Positions 1-6,390 of a stretch of DNA of 29,259 bases are shown here, piece after piece. The stretch is from a virus, in the IMG/VR virus record IMGVR_UViG_3300044625_001350, positions 1-29,259 of that record; one strand, 5' to 3'. Under the pieces are notes generated by a model. That model ran no database searches and was not told where the DNA came from. It worked only from the letters and a program-made list of their open reading frames with translations. Both the position numbers and the translations under genes were made by a program. The first letter of the stretch is position 1. The number at the start of each line of letters is the position of its first letter.

Positions 1-242
1 ACGGGGTGGGCCCGCATCCACTCCTCAGCGATCTGGGCGATCTCAGAGCCTGGCAGCGGGTGCCACATAGTTTTGGTCCACCCGGTTCGAGACGACCAGC
101 GGCCGTGCCGCTCTTTAACCCTGTCGTTGCGGGTCAGGGTGGCTTTCACATTCCAGGTGCCAACCCCTGGGGTGGCTATCAAAGTCAGTTTCCAAGCGAC
201 GCCGTCGTCCTGAATTGGTTGGTTTTCACAGATGGTTGTCAT
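1..242 (-). CDS. Hypothetical protein, partial (C-terminus beyond left edge)
   Basis: An open reading frame on the minus strand begins with ATG at 242-240 and stays open to the window edge, giving 80 residues (start MTTICENQPIQDDG). The ATG overlaps the TGA of the upstream minus-strand gene in an ATGA junction, which supports real translation and coupling. The visible part is a small polar, beta-looking segment with several Trp residues (TWNVKAT, GRWSSRTGWTK, MWHPLP), ending in a helix-like EIAQIAEEWMRAHP. I do not recognise a family. It probably belongs with its partner to an accessory or early leftward phage operon. A plus-strand reading frame over the same bases looks like a shadow. Confidence 0.6.
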   Translation of the reverse strand, partial: MTTICENQPIQDDGVAWKLTLIATPGVGTWNVKATLTRNDRVKERHGRWSSRTGWTKTMWHPLPGSEIAQIAEEWMRAHP

Positions 243-655
243 TGGGCAGCCTTTTCCTTCGATTCGTCTAAAGTCGCTTGCAGCCTTTCTAGCGAAGCTT
301 TTAAAAAAGCAACTTCGCTAGTTAGCTTAGATATTGTTTCGTCGCGCTTTTCAAGAGTCTTTTTATTACTGACGTATGTTTCTGCGGTTGCTATAACAAA
401 ATCATCACCCAAGGTCTGTTTACTTGCGGGCACAACAATAGCAAGTTCGCTTTCCCTACCAGAGAGTTCCATTGTATCCTTAAGATGTATTGTCATGTTA
501 GGATTAACTACTTCTAACGTTTGATAGCCATTTCTTACAAAAACAGCATTTTGCTCAAGCATTGCCGCCAAAGCAGGCAATGACTTATCAGCGCCATCGT
601 ATGGGATGTGGATGGCAATGTGGGTCGCTTGGTTGGTTTCGATTAAAGCAAACAT
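239..655 (-). CDS. Hypothetical coiled-coil protein
   Basis: A 138-aa protein of unknown function. The first ~90 residues look like a small alpha/beta domain (start MFALIETNQATHIAIHIPYD; hydrophobic strands such as ELAIVVPAS). The last ~45 residues are a charged heptad-like helix (KRDETISKLTSEVAFLKASLERL), a probable coiled coil for self-association. There is no signal peptide or membrane segment. Its stop overlaps the ATG of the next minus-strand gene by 4 nt. The coding strand is AT-richer than the late genes. It is transcribed divergently from the replication block across the gap 656-1025. A regulatory or host-takeover role is possible from position only; no function can be assigned. Confidence 0.7.
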   Translation of the reverse strand: MFALIETNQATHIAIHIPYDGADKSLPALAAMLEQNAVFVRNGYQTLEVVNPNMTIHLKDTMELSGRESELAIVVPASKQTLGDDFVIATAETYVSNKKTLEKRDETISKLTSEVAFLKASLERLQATLDESKEKAAQ

Positions 656-1025
656 GAGAAAAACAGGGGGGGTAGATTGTGTAAAGAAAAAGCCGGGGAC
701 TTACTGGTCTGCGCTTGTTACCGCCCACCGCCTGAGAAACGTAAGCGGTAAACCTCGACGGGTCCCGTTGCAGGCAAGAGGCCGTTGTTTGCTACCACCA
801 GGAGTAGATGGCATTGCCAGGGAGCGCATATCCGGGAGCCATGAGCCCCGCCATGCCCCGAGTTGAAACAGCCCCAGACGGGGCACAAGAGCTAGAGCAT
901 GGCGGGACCTCACGGATCGGTAGCTGGCGGCCAGGTCATGGTTCGGCGGCCATGGGTGGACCATAGCACCCCTGACGCGGATCTTACGTGGATCTCCTGT
1001 AAAGTGATCCAACACGCCGCCGCAG
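656..1025. other. Divergent intergenic region with inverted repeats
   Basis: This 370-bp stretch lies between the leftward genes and the rightward replication block and carries no convincing gene. Three inverted repeats are visible: TTACCGC (718-724) with GCGGTAA (745-751); CCCGCCATGC (847-856) with GCATGGCGGG (897-906), a perfect 10-bp pair with TGCCCC/GGGGCA nested inside; and TGGATC (989-994) with GATCCA (1006-1011), just before the start of the small DNA-binding-like gene. This is where divergent promoters and operators would be expected, but I cannot point to a confident -35/-10 pair. Open frames across it on both strands have poor protein character. Confidence 0.5.
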
Positions 1026-1172
1026 ATGACAGGCTCGAACTTCACCTTCAAGTGCCCCCCTCGAATCCGCCAATGGCTTGAGGCCGAATCCAAGGAGCGT
1101 GGCATTCCCAAAACCACCGTGGTGCTGCTGTTGCTTGAGCAGGCGATGAGGGGCGGCAATGCAAAGCCCTGA
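1026..1172 (+). CDS. Small ribbon-helix-helix-like protein
   Basis: A 48-aa protein (start MTGSNFTFKCPPRIRQWLEA, end MRGGNAKP). The order is a short polar beta-strand-like segment (NFTFKCPP), a helix (RIRQWLEAESKERG), a turn (IPKT) and a second hydrophobic helix (TVVLLLLEQAMRG). This is the layout of CopG/MetJ ribbon-helix-helix proteins, which dimerise through the strand and bind operator DNA. The stop overlaps the ATG of the next gene by 14 nt, so the two are co-translated. A small palindrome lies 15 nt upstream of the start and could be an autoregulatory operator. The protein falls below common ORF length cut-offs and is easily missed. RHH membership is inferred from pattern, not from a profile search. 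Confidence 0.6.
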   Translation: MTGSNFTFKCPPRIRQWLEAESKERGIPKTTVVLLLLEQAMRGGNAKP

Positions 1173-1551
1173 ACCCACCATCCTGACCCGCTGGGGGCGT
1201 CTCACCGGGGCCCAGTGGCTGCAGAGGCGCTATCAGCACGAACTGGATGAATGGCTTACTGATGAGGCATTGCATTACATTTACAATCGTATTCCTTATC
1301 ACGATCACAACAGACAAGAGATTGTTAATCTTGCATTTCGTGAACTCCTGGAAACAGACCCAAGCGCCGCAGCTACTCAACTTTTAAGCGAGGAGCGCCA
1401 GTATCTGGAATGGCTGGTACAACACCAGGAACATCGAAAACAGGAAGAGGCGCAGGCAGAAGCCGCCAAAACCAGATGGGTTTACGGCAGGCATCGCCGT
1501 GACAAGAAAGCTGCCAAATCAACCCCAGCCAGCCAGCTTCAGATTCTGTGA
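1159..1551 (+). CDS. Hypothetical protein upstream of primase-helicase
   Basis: A 130-aa, largely helical protein of unknown function. The centre (QRRYQHELDEWLTDEALHYI and onward) is rich in Glu, Arg and aromatic residues; the C-terminal third is strongly charged and basic (KTRWVYGRHRRDKKAAKS), suggesting nucleic-acid or protein contact. It begins inside the end of the RHH-like gene and its TGA overlaps the GTG start of the primase-helicase by 4 nt (GTGA). It therefore sits in a tightly coupled replication operon, and an accessory replication role is the natural guess from context. No catalytic motif, signal peptide or membrane segment is visible. Confidence 0.65.
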   Translation: MQSPEPTILTRWGRLTGAQWLQRRYQHELDEWLTDEALHYIYNRIPYHDHNRQEIVNLAFRELLETDPSAAATQLLSEERQYLEWLVQHQEHRKQEEAQAEAAKTRWVYGRHRRDKKAAKSTPASQLQIL

Positions 1552-4178
1552 ATATTCCACCAATTGACCGCAGCCAGGCAGATCAGTTCCTGCAGCTGCT
1601 TGGTAAGGATCCGGCCACGGCGAGGCTCCGGGCGTTTCCGCATCGGCTCAACCCAAATCGGCACGATCCAAAAACCAACCCCAACGGGATCAAGGCACGT
1701 GCAGGGGCCTACGACCTGGCTCTTGCCAGTCGCTGGCAGCGTGAAGAGCGGGGGATCTATTTGGTGATCAATGACGGTGGGGACCGCGACGAAGGCGCTG
1801 TCGTCAAGGGTGTCCACAGGCCAGGGATCACCTCCTGCCTGGCCTTCTGGGTCGAGTGGGACAACCGACCCGTCGAATGGCAGCTTCAGGGGTGGCGAGA
1901 GTTTGGCCTCGGCGAGCCATCGATCACCGTCACCACCGGCGGCAAATCAGCACACCTTTACTGGGTGCTCGATCAGCCCATCACTCCAGACCAATGGCGG
2001 CCGATCCAGCAGGCCTTGATCTCCGTCACGGGCGCCGATCCGGTCAACAAAAACCCAAGCCGGGTGATGAGGTTGCCCGGGGCCTACTACCTGGGGCCCG
2101 ATGGCAACGCTTCCGGCCAATCCAGGATTCACGCCAGCACCGACCGTCGCTACACCGTCGCGGAGGTTGAGGCATGGTTGGCTGCAGCCCCACAGCCGGC
2201 AGCCCCACAGCCGACCCGGGGCCAGTCGTTGTCACCCGGGACCCTGCCTCCCAGACCGACCGACGCCCTGAAACAGGCACTGGACCAGGTGCCGCCATTC
2301 GCTCACGGCGCAGGCCAGTACGACCAGCTTGTTGGCCTGGCGATGCGGTTGCATGTGGAGCTTGGTGCAACCGCAGCAGAGCAGTTGCTGGCGGAAACCT
2401 GCTGCGGGGCAATCACCGACCTCTCGGCCTACTTCAAAGGCACCCCTAATCGGATCGCGCCAGGCAGCATCTGGCCCTACCTGCGCGATCAATGGGGGAT
2501 CGACATCCGACGCCATGACCTGGCGCGCAACGGCAAGGACATCGACAACCAGCGATCCGATCGAACACCCCCTGATCAGCACCGCACACCCCACCCCGTC
2601 GAGCCCCCGCCTCTCACGCTGGACGAGGTACGCGAGCAGTTCAGGTATGCGGTCCAGGGCGGGGCCTCTCGACAGGACTTAGAAGCCGAGCGGATCCGGT
2701 TGTCCGATGCCAGCAAGATCCCGGCATCCACCCTGCGCGATCTGTTGAATGCCATTCAGCGGGAGGAGGAGTCAGGCGTTCAGGTGGCCCAAGAAGCACA
2801 GCGTCTGGCCAAGGCGATCACCCGGGCCGATGGCAACGCCGGCATCCGCCTCGATCAGATCATGCCCCCCTTGCTGGCGGATGCCCTGGCGACACGGACC
2901 CGGTACCTCCCCTCAGACGATCTCAGCGCCACCATGGCCTTTCTGGCCTGCGTAAGCGGGGTGGTCAAGTTGGGCACCGAGTTGGTGGCCAGCCACGCCG
3001 CGGCCTATCGGGTCCCGTTGAACCTCTATGTCGCGTTGGTCGCCAAGACTGGGGCCAAAAAAACGCCCCTTTCCAAGGCCCTTGTCGATGAACCAACCAG
3101 GGCCTTAAGGGCCGAACTGAAACAACATCACAGCAGGGCCATGGCCGAATGGACCGAGCAGAACCGAGGCGTCAAGCCGGCAGAGCGACCAGACCCCCCC
3201 TCACCGGTTTTTATCTCAACCAGCGATTACACCGCCGAGGCCTTGGCCTCGCAGCTGCAAGTTCACGAAATTCGCAAAGCGGCGCTGTCAATTCATCGCG
3301 ACGAGCTGGCGGGGCTGTTTGGCAGTTTTGGCCGCTACACGGGCGGCAGAGGGGCGGACTCCGAACAGCTGCTCGAGACCTGGGACGGGACCGGTTTTCG
3401 ATCGTTGCGGGTGGCCGCAGCTAACGGTGGCCGCAGCTACGAGCGCTGCCACCTGAGCATCTGGGGCACCATCCAGCCCGAAATACTGCAAGGCCTGGTA
3501 GCCAGCGGCGATGCCTCTGGGCTTTGGGCGCGATTTGGATTTGTGCCCCTACCACCCCGAGCGGTCCGAATTGCTGACGATGAAACCCAGGCGGAGGTTG
3601 ACGCCACCGATGCGGCCGCAGAGTTGTTGGCTGCGGCCTGCAGGTTTCTCTACTGCCTGCCCATCACCAGCCTGGCGATGGAGGCCGATGCCAGGCGCCT
3701 TTTTATGGACTACGAGTTTGAGGCCCAGGGCCAGGCTCTCAAGGCCACCCTGCCGGCCTATGGAGCCCTGATGGGTAAGGCCGCCGGCAAGGTGCTCAGG
3801 ATCGCCGGCCTTTTGCATTTGTTGTGGTCCTGGGAGCTTGGCAGCAGCCCCTCAGCGCCGGTCACCATCGGCGTGGTTGAGCGGGCGATCCTGCTGGTGG
3901 AAGCGATCAACCAATGGACCGTTGGCATCCACGAGAGCGTTGCAGAGGCCGGTGAGGCCTCGGACCTGATGCGGATGATCCACAAGCTCGCAGAGGCCAG
4001 CGAGGGGCCCATTGCGTGGCGTGACGTGGCGCAGAGGCTTACCAAAGCGCAGAGGCGGGAGATCGACAGCGGAGCGGCAGCCACGGCGGTTGAAGCCCTT
4101 GCTGCCATGGGCATGGGCACGGCAGGGACTGGCTCAAGAGGGGCCTGGACCTACCAGGCGACCGGGAGCCTGCCATGA
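1548..4178 (+). CDS. Primase-helicase (AEP-like primase plus DUF3987-like ATPase)
   Basis: An 876-aa replication protein with a GTG start that overlaps the preceding stop. Residues ~1-200 resemble archaeo-eukaryotic/RepB-type primases: motif I-like FWVEWD (Glu103, Asp105), motif II-like SAH (134-136) and motif III-like NPSRVMRLPG with Arg172 and Arg175. A linker rich in Pro and Gln follows. Residues ~440-800 resemble the DUF3987 P-loop helicase domain, with a Walker A-like VAKTGAKKTPLSK near residue 495 and a Walker B-like SIHRDELAGLFGSFGRY near 580, then a C-terminal helical tail. The expected role is priming and unwinding phage DNA at the origin. The iteron-like repeat block lies immediately downstream. 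The P-loop is atypical (GAKKT rather than GSGKS), as is Glu-x-Asp in motif I. Confidence 0.85.
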   Translation: MNIPPIDRSQADQFLQLLGKDPATARLRAFPHRLNPNRHDPKTNPNGIKARAGAYDLALASRWQREERGIYLVINDGGDRDEGAVVKGVHRPGITSCLAFWVEWDNRPVEWQLQGWREFGLGEPSITVTTGGKSAHLYWVLDQPITPDQWRPIQQALISVTGADPVNKNPSRVMRLPGAYYLGPDGNASGQSRIHASTDRRYTVAEVEAWLAAAPQPAAPQPTRGQSLSPGTLPPRPTDALKQALDQVPPFAHGAGQYDQLVGLAMRLHVELGATAAEQLLAETCCGAITDLSAYFKGTPNRIAPGSIWPYLRDQWGIDIRRHDLARNGKDIDNQRSDRTPPDQHRTPHPVEPPPLTLDEVREQFRYAVQGGASRQDLEAERIRLSDASKIPASTLRDLLNAIQREEESGVQVAQEAQRLAKAITRADGNAGIRLDQIMPPLLADALATRTRYLPSDDLSATMAFLACVSGVVKLGTELVASHAAAYRVPLNLYVALVAKTGAKKTPLSKALVDEPTRALRAELKQHHSRAMAEWTEQNRGVKPAERPDPPSPVFISTSDYTAEALASQLQVHEIRKAALSIHRDELAGLFGSFGRYTGGRGADSEQLLETWDGTGFRSLRVAAANGGRSYERCHLSIWGTIQPEILQGLVASGDASGLWARFGFVPLPPRAVRIADDETQAEVDATDAAAELLAAACRFLYCLPITSLAMEADARRLFMDYEFEAQGQALKATLPAYGALMGKAAGKVLRIAGLLHLLWSWELGSSPSAPVTIGVVERAILLVEAINQWTVGIHESVAEAGEASDLMRMIHKLAEASEGPIAWRDVAQRLTKAQRREIDSGAAATAVEALAAMGMGTAGTGSRGAWTYQATGSLP

Positions 4179-4460
4179 CCTGCGCGAATGTTGGTGTGTT
4201 GGTCCAATGTTGGTTATCGACCAACATTCAAAAACGTAGTCCCCATAAGGGATATAGATATATATATGTATCTATGTTGGTATGTTGGTCCTTTTGGGCT
4301 TCTTTTTTTTCTTACCCCTTTTTTCACGAAAACGGACACCCGGAACGACCAACAGACCAACATACCAACATTGGGCCAAAATTCCTTGAGATCCTTTGCG
4401 GTGGAAAGGATTTGAGTGTTGGTCGCACCCGCCAACATTCGACCTAGCGACCAACATTCA
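4179..4460. repeat. Iteron-like repeat array, candidate replication origin
   Basis: The repeat core TGTTGGT occurs on the plus strand at 4189, 4197, 4208, 4275, 4283 and 4417. It occurs on the minus strand (ACCAACA) at 4220, 4348, 4356, 4364 and 4450, with a one-base variant at 4431. Several adjacent copies are spaced exactly 8 nt apart. AATGTTGGT (4206-4214) and ACCAACATT (4220-4228) form a 9-bp hairpin with a 5-nt loop. A perfect 17-bp inverted repeat pairs 4274-4290 with 4355-4371. Between them lie an AT-rich run of TA steps (4250-4275) and T-tracts (4302-4325). Iterons plus an AT-rich unwinding element next to a primase-helicase is the classical layout of an origin; a repressor-binding region is the main alternative. 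Reading frames through it, with recurring MLVCWS, are repeat artefacts. Confidence 0.65.
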
Positions 4461-4505
4461 GGCCGGCGCAGCCCTCCCCAACCACGAAGAGCCCCACCAA
4501 GAGCC

Positions 4506-4616
4506 ATGACCCAGCCAGCACCCAAACGCCAATGGAGGCGATGGACACCAGAAGACATCGAGATCCTTACCGATCTCACCGGGGAGCTGCCCTGGCAAAT
4601 GGTTGTTTTGGCGTAG
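4506..4616 (+). CDS. Tiny Myb/SANT-like ORF, possibly a fragment
   Basis: A 36-aa reading frame (start MTQPAPKRQWRRWTPEDIEI). The stretch RRWTPEDIEILTDLTGELPW resembles the first helix of SANT/HTH-type DNA-binding proteins found near phage replication genes. The family is normally longer; here translation stops after LPWQMVVLA, so this may be a degraded remnant or a mini-protein. The stop precedes the nuclease-like gene by 6-9 nt. The reading frame extends upstream to a GTG at 4416, but that part runs through the repeats and has no protein character, so ATG 4506 is preferred. Confidence 0.35.
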   Translation: MTQPAPKRQWRRWTPEDIEILTDLTGELPWQMVVLA

Positions 4617-4622
4617 GCTGGC

Positions 4623-4970
4623 GTGATGGCGAACCCTTCCAAGGCAAAAGGCGACAGAGGGGAGCTGGAAGCCGCTGCGATCTGTACTCAGCTGTTTGGC
4701 CTGCCCGTGCGCAGAAAGCTCGGGGCTGGGCGCCAGGATGACACCGGAGACTTGGAAGGGCTGCCGGGGCATGTGGTGCAAGTGGCAAACTGGAAAGACA
4801 TTGCCGCAGCATTGAGAATCAAGCCCAAAGAGGCAGAGCAACAGCGCATCAATGCTCAGGCAGAGCATGCTGCCACCCTTATCAGGTTGCGTGGGGGGGA
4901 GTGGCGCGTAGGCCTCACCTTGGAGCAGTGGGCGCGCTACTTGCAGGCCATGGGGCTAGTGGAGGGATAG
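4623..4970 (+). CDS. PD-(D/E)XK nuclease-like protein (Holliday junction resolvase type)
   Basis: A 115-aa protein. GDRGELEAAAI (Glu14) matches the N-terminal helix of phage-type resolvases, followed by a basic segment VRRKLGAGRQDD, then GDLEG with Asp43 as the motif-II Asp, and a helix-rich C-terminus ending in LTLEQWARYLQAMG. Such proteins cleave branched DNA during replication and packaging. The motif-III strand reads VVQVANWKD, so the canonical Glu-x-Lys is Gln53-x-Ala55 here and activity is uncertain. GTG at 4623 and ATG at 4626 are both possible starts. It lies behind the candidate origin, and its TAG is immediately followed by the ATG of the next gene. Confidence 0.65.
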   Translation: MMANPSKAKGDRGELEAAAICTQLFGLPVRRKLGAGRQDDTGDLEGLPGHVVQVANWKDIAAALRIKPKEAEQQRINAQAEHAATLIRLRGGEWRVGLTLEQWARYLQAMGLVEG

Positions 4971-5624
4971 ATGCTTAACATCCACTTAGATATTGACAGC
5001 AGCGGCCTAAACAAGGCTCAGGCATGGCTGGCAGGGATTCAGAACCAGATGCCTTTCGCAGCATCGAGGGCGCTTAATGAGGTCGCCAAAGGCGGGGTTA
5101 AGGATCTCAACGAATCGACTAACAAATACTTCGACAGGCCCACCCAGTTCACCCAACGGGCTTACAAGGTCTCCAGGTTTAGCAACAAGCGCGACCTAAT
5201 AGCTGAACTTCGCCCCCAGCAAATCCAAGAGCGTTACCTGCTGCCATCCATCCAGGGTGGCGTTAGGCCCCAAAGGCCATCAGAGCGGCGCCTCACCGCT
5301 GCACCAGCCTGGAGGCCAGGGCGTGGGGCACGGCTTAATGCATCGGGCAATATGACCAAGGCAGCAGCCGTCAAGGCGCTCAGGGGTTCGCCTGACACTT
5401 TCATGCTCGACAGGCGACGCGGCAAGCTCCGGCCTGGTGTTTACCGCCGCATTGGCTCAGGCAAGATGCGTAGGTATCGGGTCGAGTCGCTGCTGCTCTT
5501 CAACCAGCTGCCCAACATCCCGAGGCGCTGGCCGATCCAGAAGATCACCCAGGAGAGCGTGAGCAGGACCTGGGGGCCAGCACTGCGGCGATATGTGACC
5601 GAGGCGTTGAAGACGGCACGATGA
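4971..5624 (+). CDS. Virion-associated protein, minor tail GpZ-like family
   Basis: A 217-aa basic protein. The N-terminal segment (DIDSSGLNKAQAWLAGIQNQ, then MPFAASRALNEVAKG) matches the pattern of prophage minor tail proteins that start with a helix, a PFA-x-ALN motif and later YFDRPTQFTQRAYKV. The middle is rich in Arg and Pro (RPQRPSERRL) and the C-terminus is basic. The fold is probably that of tail-completion proteins that join tail tube and head. It starts directly after the nuclease stop and lies upstream of the terminase genes, away from the other tail genes, which is unusual for a tail-completion factor. The family call rests on motif memory only. Confidence 0.5.
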   Translation: MLNIHLDIDSSGLNKAQAWLAGIQNQMPFAASRALNEVAKGGVKDLNESTNKYFDRPTQFTQRAYKVSRFSNKRDLIAELRPQQIQERYLLPSIQGGVRPQRPSERRLTAAPAWRPGRGARLNASGNMTKAAAVKALRGSPDTFMLDRRRGKLRPGVYRRIGSGKMRRYRVESLLLFNQLPNIPRRWPIQKITQESVSRTWGPALRRYVTEALKTAR

Positions 5625-5826
5625 GCCACCCCCCCATGGCTTGGGTCCTCCGACAGGGGCCTTGGTCGTGGGTCATCTCGCGCGCGATCTTTTTCTAGCG
5701 AGTGGCCAAAAATTAGCCTTACTCGATCACCCAGCAAGGCACGCCAACCCCTGCCCCGCCTCAAGCGTCTGCAAGGCTTAGGTTAGCCGTTAGGATAAGG
5801 CTAAGGCTAAGGGTTGACCTGAAAAC
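5625..5826. other. Non-coding gap before terminase, candidate packaging (cos/pac) region
   Basis: This is a 202-bp gap in an otherwise tightly packed operon, directly upstream of the small terminase gene. It contains TTAGCCTTA at 5713-5721 and its inverse TAAGGCTAA twice in overlapping register at 5796-5804 and 5802-5810, plus GGCTTAGGTTAGCC at 5775-5788. It also contains the short palindrome TCGCGCGCGA near 5680. In lambda the cos site and its terminase-binding R sites lie just upstream of the small terminase gene, so these repeats are candidate TerS-binding sites. No cos cut site can be identified by eye. No clear Shine-Dalgarno sequence precedes ATG 5827. Confidence 0.4.
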
Positions 5827-6390
5827 ATGCCATTGATGACGCAGGCGCAGTACGCCAGGCACAGGGGCTGTAGTGCTCCAACGGTGAAGGAGGCCAGGCA
5901 AATCAGAATTAAGCCGGCGGTGGTCCACCAGGAAGATGGCTCATTTCTGATTGATTCTGAAATTGCCGACCGCCTTTGGGATGCAGTCAAGGTTCGCAAT
6001 AGCCACAAAAAAAGCTCCCCCGAACCTGGCGGCTCTGTTGCGCCTCCGCCCGGGCCCGATCGATTACCCAGTGACAGCGAACTAAAAAAACTGATCCTTG
6101 GCCTGCCAGAAGATGAGATCCAGGCCGCCGATGTCAGCATGAAACGCAAGCTGCACTACGACGCCGAGCGGGCGAAGGTCGGAGCCCTGAGAGATCGAAA
6201 CGAGGTGGTTACCGAAGTGGATGTCCGCAACAGGGCCGCCAAGCTCGCTCGCCAGGTGCGGGACCTGCTGCTGATCATCCCAACCCGCAACGCTGCGCGG
6301 CTGGCTGCGATGAGTGACCCCGAGGATGTGCGGGCCCTGTTGGAAGAAGAGATTGAGAACGCCCTTAAGGGGCTCAAGCAACATGCCTGA
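5827..6390 (+). CDS. Terminase small subunit (Nu1-like)
   Basis: A 187-aa protein. An N-terminal helix-turn-helix (MTQAQYARHRGCSAPTVKEA) followed by a wing-like segment (HQEDGSFLIDSEIADRLWD) matches the DNA-binding domain of lambda-type small terminases. A Pro/Ser-rich linker (residues ~60-80) leads to a charged helical C-terminal domain (MKRKLHYDAERAKVGALRDR), the usual oligomerisation and TerL-contact region. It recognises the packaging site and loads TerL. ATG 5836 (MTQAQ) is an alternative start 3 codons downstream. Its last codons overlap the ATG of TerL by 8 nt. The repeat-bearing gap upstream may hold its binding sites. Confidence 0.8.
   Translation: MPLMTQAQYARHRGCSAPTVKEARQIRIKPAVVHQEDGSFLIDSEIADRLWDAVKVRNSHKKSSPEPGGSVAPPPGPDRLPSDSELKKLILGLPEDEIQAADVSMKRKLHYDAERAKVGALRDRNEVVTEVDVRNRAAKLARQVRDLLLIIPTRNAARLAAMSDPEDVRALLEEEIENALKGLKQHA

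Noticed and set aside
6-524. 172-aa plus-strand frame at the left edge
   Set aside because: Covers two minus-strand genes that are coupled by an ATGA overlap and have better protein character.
701-1159. 152-aa minus-strand frame over the divergent gap and RHH-like gene
   Set aside because: Overlaps the small coupled gene 1026-1172 and has no recognisable domain or ribosome-binding site.
4179-4460. CRISPR array
   Set aside because: Repeats are 7-9 bp, occur in both orientations and have irregular spacing; there are no spacer units and no cas genes.
4214-4642. 142-aa minus-strand frame and other frames rich in MLVCWS through the repeat region
   Set aside because: Generated by the TGTTGGT repeats themselves; no protein character outside the repeats.
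5675-5700. Rho-independent terminator at the TCGCGCGCGA palindrome followed by TTTTT
   Set aside because: The palindrome has no room for a loop with a stable stem, and the T-run is short; not convincing as a terminator.
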